Source of the DNA: an uncultured Oscillospiraceae bacterium
GTDB lineage: Bacteria; Bacillota; Clostridia; Oscillospirales; Oscillospiraceae
Assembly: GCA_947581795.1 (NCBI GenBank)
Contig: CANPVS010000001.1
Location: forward strand, 62,001 to 126,000
Reading direction: 5' to 3'
DNA: 64,000 nucleotides
In this document: positions 25,964 through 33,965 of the stretch, in pieces
Layout of the letters: each line of letters begins with the position of its first letter
How positions within the stretch are numbered: position 1 is the first letter of the stretch
Made by a program: the position numbers and the translations under genes
The notes under the pieces: generated by a model
The model's input: only the letters and a program-made list of their open reading frames with translations
Databases searched by the model: none
Told to the model about the DNA's origin: nothing

Positions 25964-26647
25964 TCAACGCCTCCACACAATGAACTCTGTGGGTTCCTTT
26001 ATGAATGAGAGGACCTGCCCGGCGTTGTAGACGATTTGGCTGGGGGCGTATCTCTTACTGTTCATGTGATAGACCAGGTGGAGTTCGTAATTCAGACTGT
26101 TTGCACAACAATAGCTGGCCACCTCCAGTTCGCTGCCAGAGAGAGTAAAGGGGTCGCTGACGCCGCTCCGCGTCGTTTTCACCGTTATGAAAATAGGCTC
26201 TCCGCTTTGGGTGAAGGAGAAAATGTCATAGCCGGAGGAAGGGTCATCGGCGTAGGCCTCGTTGACGCCGATGGCATAAGGCGTTCCCTGGAGCTTCAGA
26301 CGTTCCTGCTCGGCCACATAGGCCTCGCCGGCGCGTTCCAATTCATCCTGGCGCTGGAGGCGCCTGGACAGGCGTGAAAAGCGCTTCCGGGCACTATTGG
26401 GCCGCTGAGTCAACATAGGTAGGGCAGTCCCCACCTCGTCGTTGAAGATGGCATCGGCCGGAAGGTGATAGTAGTCTGCCAGGAAACGGTACTTTCTTTT
26501 CTCCAGATTCTTTTGGCCCCGCTCGATGCGGACGATGTCCTGTATGCTTATGCCAGCTTGCTGGGCGACCTGCTGCTGGGTGAGGCCCAGATGGAGCCGC
26601 ATATATCGGGCCAGGTTGATGGGGTCGGCAAACACTTCATAATACAT
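25964..26647 (-). CDS. XRE regulator fused to a DUF3883-like nuclease-fold domain
   Basis: A 227-residue protein. Residues about 10-65 form an XRE helix-turn-helix (LGLTQQQVAQQAGISIQDIVRIERG); a linker follows; the C-terminal 100 residues match the DUF3883/NO VEIN-C fold: GYDIFSF, FITVKTTRSG, PFTLSGSELEVA, YELHLVYHM. In that PD-(D/E)XK-like fold the usual IEVK catalytic Glu is Thr here (ITVK), so nuclease activity is doubtful. The ATG at 26647 has TAGGAGG at 26653-26660; the frame extends further upstream without support. A 5' inverted repeat (CACCGTGCAGG/CCTGTACGGTG) lies in its leader. A regulator of the neighbouring small RNA or of the element is plausible. Confidence 0.65.
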   Translation of the reverse strand: MYYEVFADPINLARYMRLHLGLTQQQVAQQAGISIQDIVRIERGQKNLEKRKYRFLADYYHLPADAIFNDEVGTALPMLTQRPNSARKRFSRLSRRLQRQDELERAGEAYVAEQERLKLQGTPYAIGVNEAYADDPSSGYDIFSFTQSGEPIFITVKTTRSGVSDPFTLSGSELEVASYCCANSLNYELHLVYHMNSKRYAPSQIVYNAGQVLSFIKEPTEFIVWRR

Positions 26648-26744
26648 ATTCGTACCTCCTAAAATGAAATAGAAAACACCGTACAGGTATGTTCCTCCTG
26701 CACGGTGCGGTACGGTCATATGCATGCCGTAGGCCGTAAATGCT

Positions 26745-26810
26745 GCGCCGCAGGATTAAAACCGACCCTTGCAATCACAACGCAAAGGGGGTATACTAAT
26801 CCTGCGGCGC
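26745..26810. promoter_or_regulatory. 14-bp inverted repeat enclosing the small-RNA promoter
   Basis: GCGCCGCAGGATTA (26745-26758) is the exact complement of TAATCCTGCGGCGC (26797-26810). The promoter of the first ncRNA candidate lies between the arms and the XRE gene starts 98 bp away, so this may be an operator. Confidence 0.5.
26769..26797 (+). promoter_or_regulatory. Promoter of ncRNA candidate A
   Basis: TTGCAA (26769-26774), a 17-bp spacer and TATACT (26792-26797), pointing away from the XRE gene into a region without an open frame. Confidence 0.6.
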
Positions 26811-26898
26811 GGGCAATTCGGCCCGCTGTGTAGGTGGATGTGTCACCTATGCAAGTACATCAAAGTGCCACCTTTGGTGTACTGCCGCTGTTTTCTTT
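26804..26898 (+). ncRNA. Small structured RNA candidate A
   Basis: Downstream of a good promoter, about 95 nt fold into three hairpins: GCGGGC/GCCCGC (26809-26826), TAGGTG/CACCTA (26831-26849) and a long stem GTACATCAAAG/CTTTGGTGTAC (26855-26882), followed by GTTTTCTTTTA. It contains GCTGTGTAGG at 26825-26834, which recurs in candidate B in the same structural place. No start codon with a ribosome site is present. The remainder to 27038 holds one more hairpin (GTGGGC...GCCCAC, 26981-27008) and no gene. Confidence 0.55.
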
Positions 26899-27038
26899 TA
26901 TATGGTGATTATACCACAAATTCAGCATTTTTTCAAGTATAATAAGCTTGTTTTTGCGGCATTTTCATCTGATGGTATAGTGGGCCCTGCTGAGAAGCAG
27001 GAGCCCACGTTATATATGTGGGATATAATGAAATATTA

Positions 27039-28559
27039 TCACCAAGCATAACATGCATAGATGTGATACCCATACATACGGTATTGAGTGTTATATTCAT
27101 ACTTGATGACTATATCGCCATAGGTAGCTTTGCCGCCGGTCCAACCGCTTTCACGGTATGTGCCATCTGCTATTGCCTTTCCAAGTTCAACGAGGCCATC
27201 GTATTCGGTGGTGGCATTAAGGCCCTTCCCATTGTAAACACCGGTAATCCCAGCATAAAATATGGCAAACCCATTTTCGGGGGTTGCAAGGCCGTAATAA
27301 AATGAGTCGGCATATCCACCACCTACATAGTGTTCGAGCCCATAGGTTTTACGGACATAGTCCCATATCTCCTGTTCAGCCTGCCCCACCTGGGCGTCGG
27401 TCAGCCAGGGGCCGACCTTCCCACCACGGACGCCATTTGAATCCACATGATACCCATCAACATCGCAGTTGGTAGCCATCTTGCCATCGGCATAGAAGTA
27501 ATAGTATTTGCCGCCGATGTTGTTCCAACCGTTGTCAAACGCCCGGCCAAAAGTCCCGTCATGCTTGGGATTGAAGTAATACCAGTAGTCATTTGGTAAA
27601 AATTCGCTGGGGTCATACGGGGCGGGCTCTATCAAGGTAATATGCTGCCATCCCGTCAGGACCTTGCCGAAAGTGCCGTCATGCTTGGGGTTGAAATAGT
27701 ACCAGCCGTCATCGGCGCGACCCAGGTTGATTTCCCGAAGGCCATCCAGCATCTTGCCATCCGCGCCGAGGAAGTACCATCCGTTTCCGTCCTGAGCCCA
27801 GTCGCCCGTGACCATCTTGCCGGACTTGTCGAAGTAGTAGTAGGTGCCCTCGATGTACTGCCAGCCGGTCACGGCCTTACTGTTCTTATAGTAGTATTTG
27901 CTTCCCTTGTCATCGGTGAACCAGCCGTTGGCGGGGTGAGAGGAGGCAGGAGGCGTGGTGCCGCCGCTGGGGCCGCCCTTGCTCCAGGTGTTGGTGCTGC
28001 GGTCGTAGTCGCCCCATGCGGAGGTCCAAGTGCATTCACCAAAATGGCCGTTGTGGTTGGGCTCAAACCAGGCTTCACCGGCGATGCCTGTATTCTGCCA
28101 GCCGGAGAGCAGAGCCCCCTCGCAGCCATTGTAATTGGTATCCTGGAACATGAACCAGCCGGTGCCGTTGGGATTGCTGACGTACTGAAAGCCGGTGGCC
28201 ATCTTGCCGTCAGCGCCGAGATAGTACCATAGGCCATGGGCAGAGCCCTCACCGAACAGCCAGTAGTCCTGCAGCTTCTTGCCGTTCTTGTAGTAGTACC
28301 AGTTGCCGTCCTCGCTGACCCAGCCGTTGGTAACGGCGGCCACAGCAGGAACGTCAGCAGTAGGATCGGATTCCAACGCAACGGGAGCTGCGGGCTCTAT
28401 GGCAGCTTCCTCCTCGGACTCAACGGCGGCGGCCATCAGCGGGGCCTCAAGCTCCGCTTCTGGAAGGACAGGAGACGCCTCTTCCGCGCCGAGGGCCGGA
28501 ACGCAAAAAACGATGGTCACAGCAAAGATGCTCAACAGCATGGATAAAGTTTTCTTCAT
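27039..28559 (-). CDS. Secreted protein with glucan/choline-binding-type repeats
   Basis: A 506-residue exported protein. A signal peptide spans about 1-24 (KKTLSMLLSIFAVTIVFCVPALG), then a Glu/Ala/Pro-rich linker, then about eight cell-wall-binding repeats with the YYY/GKM pattern (NWYYYKNGKKL, GWYFLGADGKML, KYYYFYADGKM), and a unique C-terminal domain of about 120 residues (starting LTDAQVGQAEQE, with WDYVRKTYGLEHYVGGGY). The repeats would hold it on wall teichoic or surface glycans; the C-terminal domain is not recognised. The ATG at 28559 has TGGAGGTG at 28570-28577. The gene at 58787 ends in the same repeat type. Confidence 0.75.
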   Translation of the reverse strand: MKKTLSMLLSIFAVTIVFCVPALGAEEASPVLPEAELEAPLMAAAVESEEEAAIEPAAPVALESDPTADVPAVAAVTNGWVSEDGNWYYYKNGKKLQDYWLFGEGSAHGLWYYLGADGKMATGFQYVSNPNGTGWFMFQDTNYNGCEGALLSGWQNTGIAGEAWFEPNHNGHFGECTWTSAWGDYDRSTNTWSKGGPSGGTTPPASSHPANGWFTDDKGSKYYYKNSKAVTGWQYIEGTYYYFDKSGKMVTGDWAQDGNGWYFLGADGKMLDGLREINLGRADDGWYYFNPKHDGTFGKVLTGWQHITLIEPAPYDPSEFLPNDYWYYFNPKHDGTFGRAFDNGWNNIGGKYYYFYADGKMATNCDVDGYHVDSNGVRGGKVGPWLTDAQVGQAEQEIWDYVRKTYGLEHYVGGGYADSFYYGLATPENGFAIFYAGITGVYNGKGLNATTEYDGLVELGKAIADGTYRESGWTGGKATYGDIVIKYEYNTQYRMYGYHIYACYAW

Positions 28560-28778
28560 AAATGATGCACCTCCAGATAAGAATAGCGCCGCCACACCGA
28601 AAAAGGGTATGACGGCACCATAATAATCGGCAGCGGCCGAATGATGTGATGCCGACAGGGCCGCAGGGGACCGGTTGCCCGGCCCCTGCATGGACCCCGC
28701 CGGAAAAGCAAAAAAGCGGTGCAGGGCTATCCCTACACCGCAGACACATCAAAAGGTCATTAATCCTTAACCCCCCAC

Positions 28779-28807
28779 TTGTAAAACCAAGCGGAAAAAG
28801 GTATAAT
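28779..28807 (+). promoter_or_regulatory. Promoter of ncRNA candidate B
   Basis: TTGTAA (28779-28784), 17 bp, TATAAT (28802-28807). Confidence 0.7.
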
Positions 28808-28813
28808 GCCTAT

Positions 28814-28895
28814 GGGCGCTGCAAAGCTGTGTAGGAGCTGACCCTCCTGCATAGGGTCGTGAGGCGCTGGAACGCCTCACGACCTGCCTTTTGCG
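28814..28895 (+). ncRNA. Small structured RNA candidate B
   Basis: About 80 nt downstream of a strong promoter with no open frame. It contains GCTGTGTAGG (28826-28835) shared with candidate A, a hairpin AGGAG/CTCCT (28833-28848) placed exactly as TAGGTG/CACCTA in A, and a terminal 11-bp stem GTCGTGAGGCG/CGCCTCACGAC (28856-28883) followed by CTGCCTTTTGCGTTT. It lies divergent from the glucan-binding protein gene. Sequence outside the shared 10-mer differs but the fold order is the same. The loop exposes CCTCC, complementary to ribosome sites. Confidence 0.6.
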
Positions 28896-28994
28896 TTTCC
28901 GTACTCCTAATTATACCACGATTTAGGAGATTTCGCAAGCTTTATTTATATATTTTTTGAGGTTTTATTTCCACAAATATTTATACTTCTTTTT

Positions 28995-29035
28995 ATGGGA
29001 GAATGGCCCCGTGCCGTTCTCCCATTCGCTTTTTA
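28995..29035 (+). terminator. Rho-independent terminator
   Basis: Stem ATGGGAGAA/TTCTCCCAT (28995-29003, 29017-29025) followed by TCGCTTTTTAA. It may be a second stop for ncRNA B. The AT-rich 28900-28994 shows no gene. Confidence 0.7.
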
Positions 29036-29075
29036 AAGTGGAATTACATAGGAGAAAAACGAGGTGCCCAAAAAT

Positions 29076-29104
29076 TTGGCGATTTCGAGGTTTGGTGATA
29101 TACT
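29076..29104 (+). promoter_or_regulatory. Promoter of the DUF6100-like gene
   Basis: TTGGCG (29076-29081), 17 bp, TATACT (29099-29104), 30 bp before the ATG at 29134. Confidence 0.6.
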
Positions 29105-29133
29105 ATCAACAGACATAATCAAGGAGTATAAAT

Positions 29134-29967
29134 ATGAGTATAGATAGAGCAGACAGAGCGCGAAGAATTCTTGCGTTTGAACGTCGGCGGACAACGGACC
29201 TGAAGGAAGTTCTTTCGAGAATGATAAATAACTGCAGCCGGCATTTGGAGCGCATTCAGTGCGAAGAGATGAATTTGGAAGCGGCAGAGAATAAATCTTT
29301 GGCAAACGATGTGACCTATGGCATCGGCAATGACGCAGCCGAGTTTGATTCGAAGAATCTTGGTGACCTTGAGGATATCATTGATATTTTGTTTTCGTTC
29401 TCAGAAGAAGACAAGATATTAATGGGGGATATGCTTGCTGCTCCTCTAGTGTCCGAAGAGAATATTTGGGGCGTTTTTGATGGTGTTCGGCTGATGCTTC
29501 ATACACCTCTGTTACCGCCAGGTGGTGACAGGAGCAAGTATCATACACATCGCAATAAATATGCGCCCAGTGCTGATTATGGACATCCGTTTGTAGATGC
29601 AGTAAATAAAGCTATGTCTGAGCTCCTACCGACTGTTCCACCGGAAGCGTATCGGCGGTTTGCCACAAAGACTGTGTCCTTTTACTATGTTTATCCGTCA
29701 TACAAGGTGCAGATACCTGACAGCGACCGGTATGACACAAAGGCAATTATCGACGCGGTCACTGGATGGCTGCCCGGAGGTGATGCGGCGTTGAGCTGTT
29801 CCTTGACGTTCCAGTCGATCCAATCAGATGTGCTTATGAAGGGGACATACATCGTTGTGCGCCCCTCGGTGAACGAGCAGAAGGGCATTGAAAACGACTT
29901 GGGAGCCATGATGGCCATGCGAAAAAATGACGATTTGCCACTTTCATTTTTTCGCATGGAGAATTGA
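29134..29967 (+). CDS. Unknown mobile-element protein, DUF6100-like
   Basis: A 277-residue protein. The N-terminal half is helical; the C-terminal half has a pattern I associate with DUF6100 proteins of clostridial integrative elements: DSDRYDTKAIIDAVTGWLPGGD followed by LTFQSIQSDVLMKGTYIVVRP. No catalytic motif is evident. The start is set by AAGGAGTATAAAT before the ATG. The next gene follows after 106 nt in the same direction. Confidence 0.5.
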   Translation: MSIDRADRARRILAFERRRTTDLKEVLSRMINNCSRHLERIQCEEMNLEAAENKSLANDVTYGIGNDAAEFDSKNLGDLEDIIDILFSFSEEDKILMGDMLAAPLVSEENIWGVFDGVRLMLHTPLLPPGGDRSKYHTHRNKYAPSADYGHPFVDAVNKAMSELLPTVPPEAYRRFATKTVSFYYVYPSYKVQIPDSDRYDTKAIIDAVTGWLPGGDAALSCSLTFQSIQSDVLMKGTYIVVRPSVNEQKGIENDLGAMMAMRKNDDLPLSFFRMEN

Positions 29968-30073
29968 CGAAAACTCCTTAATTTGAGCGGGTTTCGGGCG
30001 TCCCGGCACTTGAAAAAATGGCGAACAAAGGCGGTCGCCACATTTTCTTTGTTTTATTACTGGAGGTCCCAAC

Positions 30074-31486
30074 ATGATGACAGCATTTGAGAGAGTGATG
30101 TATGAGGTGTTTGTCCATACGGTCGTCCCTAAGTCAGTTCTCCTGTTTATCCTGGGAAAGGCCAATGCCTACCGGTGCATTGAGAAGGCAAAGGCGCAAC
30201 ACCTTATCCGTGAGATTTCGTTTGTTTCCAGAAATGTTGTAACCGTGACCAGGTGGACGGAGGATGTACTGATTATCACGCCAGAGGGGGTGGAGTACGT
30301 CCGAGACCACATGACTTCTGTTATCCCTTGGGCGACTTACATCGAGAAGACGATAGACAAAATTGATATGTTTGGCGGGCCAGTATCCTGGGCGACGATT
30401 GCGACTCGTTATGGGCGCATCACTGCAGCCGCAGTAATGGCGACAAGCATAGGGGCTCGGTCAGAGCCTACATGCTTTAGCTATAAAACCCATGAATATG
30501 ATGATGACGCTCTCCTGGACGATGAGGTGGATGCTATGCTGGCCGGTAAATCCTACGAACCACCGGCGACTGTATCAGCTTATGGCGTCCTAATGGCCAG
30601 CGCTCTTCAGGAATATTTAGATATAATTGACCGCTTTGGTAATACTCCTTTTTTTGCGGAAGGAAGGTCAGACATTGAGTTTCTTTCGGCTCCTCTCGTC
30701 AAGCGAGAAATAAGTAAATGGGCGGCAGCCAAAGAGGACAAACAACCAGACATTCAGGGCGGGCGGTACTGTGGTATTCTTACTTCACTGAAAAGGGCGG
30801 TCTTATTATACATGGTCACACCCGCCGCTCAATTAATGTGGCATAAACATTTTATTGAGCGCGAAATACGGGCAATCAATATTATCAAACGAATAAGAAT
30901 AGGCTATGACCATGAAAGTAAAGGTATATCAGGAATGATTATTTTTGCTAGCGTGGATATGTTCAAATATACTTATAATGCTCATCGCACCAAGGCAAAT
31001 AATCTTCCAGCAAATAACCGTGAGTTTGGGTATGGAGTCGATTACCTTTGGGCGATCCCATACGGCAAAGATGGATGCAGAGAAATGTATTCCATCATGG
31101 AAACATCTCCCTACGAGGAGAATCAGAAAGCAATAGAATGTATGGTTAAAACCGGGGAGTTTGAACGTAAAAAACTGGACACAGACACAATGGCCTTCCC
31201 TCTGCAATCCAAGAGCGGGATCCTGGTGGCCGTCAATGTACACCTGGACATCAAGTTTATGTTTCAGGTTGAGCGGACTGTCTGCAAAGTAAAGGACAAG
31301 CGCTTCGCCGTGGCCTGCTTTGAGTGGCAGGCACCGTACTATAAGGCGGTGCTGGGGGATAGTGTGGATATTATTTTGATGGACAAGTATCTGCCAAGTT
31401 ATATCCAGGCGTGGGAGAATATCGGCCCGGAGCTGGATATCGAGATAGAGGCAAGGAAATGGCGGAGCATGTTGCACCGCAACTAG
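30074..31486 (+). CDS. Unknown protein with replication-relaxation-like winged helix
   Basis: A 470-residue protein. Residues about 15-75 look like a winged helix-turn-helix (SVLLFILGKANAYRCIEKAKAQHLI, a strand pair, then ITPEGVEYV), as in replication-relaxation proteins of actinobacterial and clostridial plasmids and ICEs. The rest is unfamiliar, with a late strand-rich part (TMAFPLQSKSGILVAVNVHL, FAVACFEWQAPYY). CTGGAGGT precedes the ATG. The family assignment is weak. Confidence 0.45.
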   Translation: MMTAFERVMYEVFVHTVVPKSVLLFILGKANAYRCIEKAKAQHLIREISFVSRNVVTVTRWTEDVLIITPEGVEYVRDHMTSVIPWATYIEKTIDKIDMFGGPVSWATIATRYGRITAAAVMATSIGARSEPTCFSYKTHEYDDDALLDDEVDAMLAGKSYEPPATVSAYGVLMASALQEYLDIIDRFGNTPFFAEGRSDIEFLSAPLVKREISKWAAAKEDKQPDIQGGRYCGILTSLKRAVLLYMVTPAAQLMWHKHFIEREIRAINIIKRIRIGYDHESKGISGMIIFASVDMFKYTYNAHRTKANNLPANNREFGYGVDYLWAIPYGKDGCREMYSIMETSPYEENQKAIECMVKTGEFERKKLDTDTMAFPLQSKSGILVAVNVHLDIKFMFQVERTVCKVKDKRFAVACFEWQAPYYKAVLGDSVDIILMDKYLPSYIQAWENIGPELDIEIEARKWRSMLHRN

Positions 31487-31590
31487 CCCTCGCCGCTGAG
31501 AACACCGGGAAAGACTCTCCTTGACCTACACGAAATCCCCGGTTAGGGCAATAAATGGAGAGGCCGCGGTGACAAGAGGAGAAGTGCGCA

Positions 31591-31627
31591 AACTGAAAGG
31601 CAGGAACATCGTACCAATGTTCCTGCC
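31591..31627 (-). terminator. Terminator of the ImmA-Fic operon
   Basis: An 11-bp stem GGCAGGAACAT/ATGTTCCTGCC with TTTCAGTTTG on the minus-strand exit side, 100 bp past the fusion gene. Nothing else is identified in 31487-31726. Confidence 0.65.
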
Positions 31628-31726
31628 GTGTTCTAGGTCCTAACTATAACCCGAGACTTTGCTCCCTCATAGGGGTCAAGAGTGCGTTCCCCTCAAACCC
31701 TGCCACATAAGGAGTCTAGGGAGTTT

Positions 31727-33091
31727 TTACGTACCAGACTCTGTCAGTTCCATGTTGGATCGCAGCAGGACTTTAAAAATCAACTCATAGAGCAAAGAAT
31801 AGTCACCCGTCTGATCAGCCGACGATAAAGCCCGGATATATGTGTCCTTATCGTCAGTCTTAATATAGAGGGGGGATATTCCGGCCTTTACAAGCATCAA
31901 ATTCATAAACGCTCTCAATGTACGTCCGTTTCCGTCGGGGAAAGGATGTATAACAGTGAGCTTATGGTGAATCCGTACTACCCCTTGAATATACTCACTA
32001 AGAGGGATTTGTGTCTGTGCCGCGATCAGCGTTTTTAGCTCTTCTTCCAGCTTAAGCAGCTCTGGAACAATTTGTGTGCTTGGAACTGTTTCAAATTTAG
32101 CGCCCAAAACTAATGTATCACTCTTGCGATAGTTTCCCCCATAGTCTGGGTATGGGTAACAAGAAAACAGCTCATGATTCAGTTTGGAAGTGTTGAACAC
32201 CGAGCAGGGTGTGTTATTTTCTTCTGAGAAGATAAGCTGATACATGGCATAGTGCCCCGCAATGGACATATAGGGCTCATTATTTTCATTGCAGTATTGA
32301 CTGTGCTGCTGATGCAGCCGAAGGTCAGTAACGATTTCTGCCGCCTGATCAAGCGTGACGTCAACGCCTTCCATCCGGCTATCGTTGTAAATGTAATTTG
32401 TATTGAACAGCGTGCGGGCACGATCCGATGGGCGAAAGGAAAGGGCAGCCGTATATGAATCTATCAGATCAGCATATAGGCCGGCATATGTCAGTCCCCG
32501 TTTTCTCCGTTGTTTTTCAGGCCCAAATTTAGAAATGCGTTTTCTTAATTTGCCCGGAGATGTGTCCCCGTCCAGCATATTGAGCTTATATGCGATTCTA
32601 TATACGCAGGCGTCAAAACTCACGCCAAAGTGGTCTGCTATCTCCAAAACCGCAGGAAGAGAAACTTTTCCGTTCACTGCCCGTTGGCAGACTTGCCTTT
32701 TCAATTCGCCGATCGGCATAAGAACGGCAGCGGCAAAGCTCTCGGCAAACCTTTCTCTCGGTTCATCGCTCCCAGACGGACAAGCGATCTCTTTTTCTGC
32801 ATCCCTGAAATGATGGCACAACTCATGCACGGCAGTATAGCGCTGCCGGGTGATTGGTCTATTGTAGTTGATGCCGACGACCGCTGTATCGTCACCATCC
32901 GATGCCGGAATATATACTCCCTCCAGGTTCTTGAAATTCCTGAAAGAGAATAGGATGCCGGCATCTTTAAGCATCTGAAAAGGATTCAGAGGATAGGACA
33001 GAGGGCTATCCGCAAAATACATCCGCAGATAGCCCTGTGCCATTTTCTCAGGGTCAGTATACAGTTTTGCCCGCGACTGGAAATCGGTCAT
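31727..33091 (-). CDS. ImmA/IrrE metallopeptidase-Fic fusion protein
   Basis: A 454-residue two-domain protein. The N-terminal part (about 15-170) is an ImmA/IrrE-type zinc peptidase: HELCH at 89-93, glutamate ligand in ERFAESFAAAVLMP (E113). ImmA-type peptidases cleave or inactivate XRE repressors. The C-terminal part (about 200-450) is a Fic domain with the complete catalytic loop HPFPDGNGR starting at H382, expected to transfer AMP (or another nucleotide part) to a target hydroxyl. NDSRMEG at the start of the Fic part resembles the class II inhibitory helix motif, with Asp in place of the first Ser. Its start overlaps the XRE gene stop (ATGA). Joining both activities in one chain is unusual. 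Confidence 0.85.
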   Translation of the reverse strand: MTDFQSRAKLYTDPEKMAQGYLRMYFADSPLSYPLNPFQMLKDAGILFSFRNFKNLEGVYIPASDGDDTAVVGINYNRPITRQRYTAVHELCHHFRDAEKEIACPSGSDEPRERFAESFAAAVLMPIGELKRQVCQRAVNGKVSLPAVLEIADHFGVSFDACVYRIAYKLNMLDGDTSPGKLRKRISKFGPEKQRRKRGLTYAGLYADLIDSYTAALSFRPSDRARTLFNTNYIYNDSRMEGVDVTLDQAAEIVTDLRLHQQHSQYCNENNEPYMSIAGHYAMYQLIFSEENNTPCSVFNTSKLNHELFSCYPYPDYGGNYRKSDTLVLGAKFETVPSTQIVPELLKLEEELKTLIAAQTQIPLSEYIQGVVRIHHKLTVIHPFPDGNGRTLRAFMNLMLVKAGISPLYIKTDDKDTYIRALSSADQTGDYSLLYELIFKVLLRSNMELTESGT

Positions 33092-33408
33092 TTGCCTGCC
33101 TGTTCCCTCATTCTCTCTTTAAACTGCATAAGATTAATTATTTCCGCTTGGTCCTGCTCAGTCAGCCTCTCAAAGTTGCGCGCAAAGAGTACGGCGGGCC
33201 CATTGACTCTTGTGCCATGCAAAAGGGTGTCCGCTGATACATTAAAGAGGGTGCTCAAAGAAGCTAGTTCGTCAGCAGATACCTTCCGATTACCTGATTC
33301 GATTTGAGTTACAGCGGCTCGGTTGATGCCCAAGTAGCTGGCCACATAGTCCTGAGAAAGATGCATCCTCGTCCGGTATTCTCTGATCCTTTCGTTTAGT
33401 TCACTCAT
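33088..33408 (-). CDS. XRE-family repressor paired with the ImmA-Fic protein
   Basis: A 106-residue protein with an XRE helix-turn-helix at about 8-60 (MHLSQDYVASYLGINRAAVTQIESGNRKVSADELASL) and a short C-terminal tail (LTEQDQAEIINLMQFKERM). The ATG at 33408 has AGAAGG about 9 nt upstream; the frame extends further without support. Overlap with the next gene by 4 nt makes it the natural substrate and partner of the ImmA domain, and probably the repressor of its own promoter. Confidence 0.8.
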   Translation of the reverse strand: MSELNERIREYRTRMHLSQDYVASYLGINRAAVTQIESGNRKVSADELASLSTLFNVSADTLLHGTRVNGPAVLFARNFERLTEQDQAEIINLMQFKERMREQAGK

Positions 33409-33444
33409 TTGGTTCATCCTTCTTTCAAATATGGCATCACATAT

Positions 33445-33473
33445 AGTATACTTCTGCATGGTGCAAAAAGCAA
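33445..33473 (-). promoter_or_regulatory. Promoter of the XRE/ImmA-Fic pair
   Basis: Minus-strand TTGCTT (33473-33468), 17 bp, TATACT (33450-33445). The palindromes TGCACCATGCA in the spacer and AGTATACT over the -10 could be repressor sites. Confidence 0.55.
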
Positions 33474-33556
33474 CACTTTTTGTTGGAAAATCAAACGTCA
33501 TATCATTAAATGACTACTTTTAATTGCCATATAGAAAGCCCGGTCCTCTTTCATAG

Positions 33557-33814
33557 AAGGATGTCGAATCGCGGTTTGTTCATTATGAGAAACTGCGGGC
33601 CCGCCATGACGGGCTGCAGAAGAAGCGGGAGCGGCGACAGAGCCAGGCGGACGAGTTCAGCGGCTTCCTCTTCGCCATCTACTCGCTGGACAATCTCCCG
33701 CTGGCATTCGACCCTGCTCTCTGGGCCGCCACGGTGGACCATGTCACGGTCCACGCCGATGGCCGGCTGGTGTTCCGCTTCCGCAATGGAGTGGAGATCA
33801 CGGAGAAGATGTAG
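33557..33814 (+). pseudogene. C-terminal remnant of a large serine recombinase
   Basis: An open frame after a TAG at 33554, without start codon, reading KDVESRFVHYEKL, then DEFSGFLFAIYSLDN, LWAATVDHVTVHADGRLVFRFRNGVEI and a stop at 33812-33814. This is the standard C-terminal end of clostridial large serine recombinases (DUF4368-type region). The catalytic domain is gone. Its GC content is higher than that of the genes on its left, and it marks the border between the AT-rich part and the phosphate cassette. Confidence 0.7.
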
Positions 33815-33846
33815 TTTGGTAGCAAAAGATTGTCTGCCCCTGCCGG

Positions 33847-33864
33847 TTTTACGATGATTTTACA
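33847..33864 (+). promoter_or_regulatory. Pho box upstream of pstS
   Basis: TTTTACG (33847-33853) and TTTTACA (33858-33864) at an 11-bp period, as in PhoP/PhoB direct-repeat sites. A TTTAATAATA -10-like stretch follows at 33881. Confidence 0.7.
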
Positions 33865-33965
33865 GTGTCATGATAGAGGATTTAATAATAGACGGGGTAT
33901 GATGGGTCTTGCCAAGGGAGAAAGACCCGGCAAATCTATAAAACATATCGACAAGGAGAAACAAC

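Noticed and set aside
31487..31726. Retron or third small-RNA gene
   Set aside because: Hairpins are present but no reverse transcriptase is near, the shared GCTGTGTAGG is absent and no good promoter was found; one hairpin serves as terminator.
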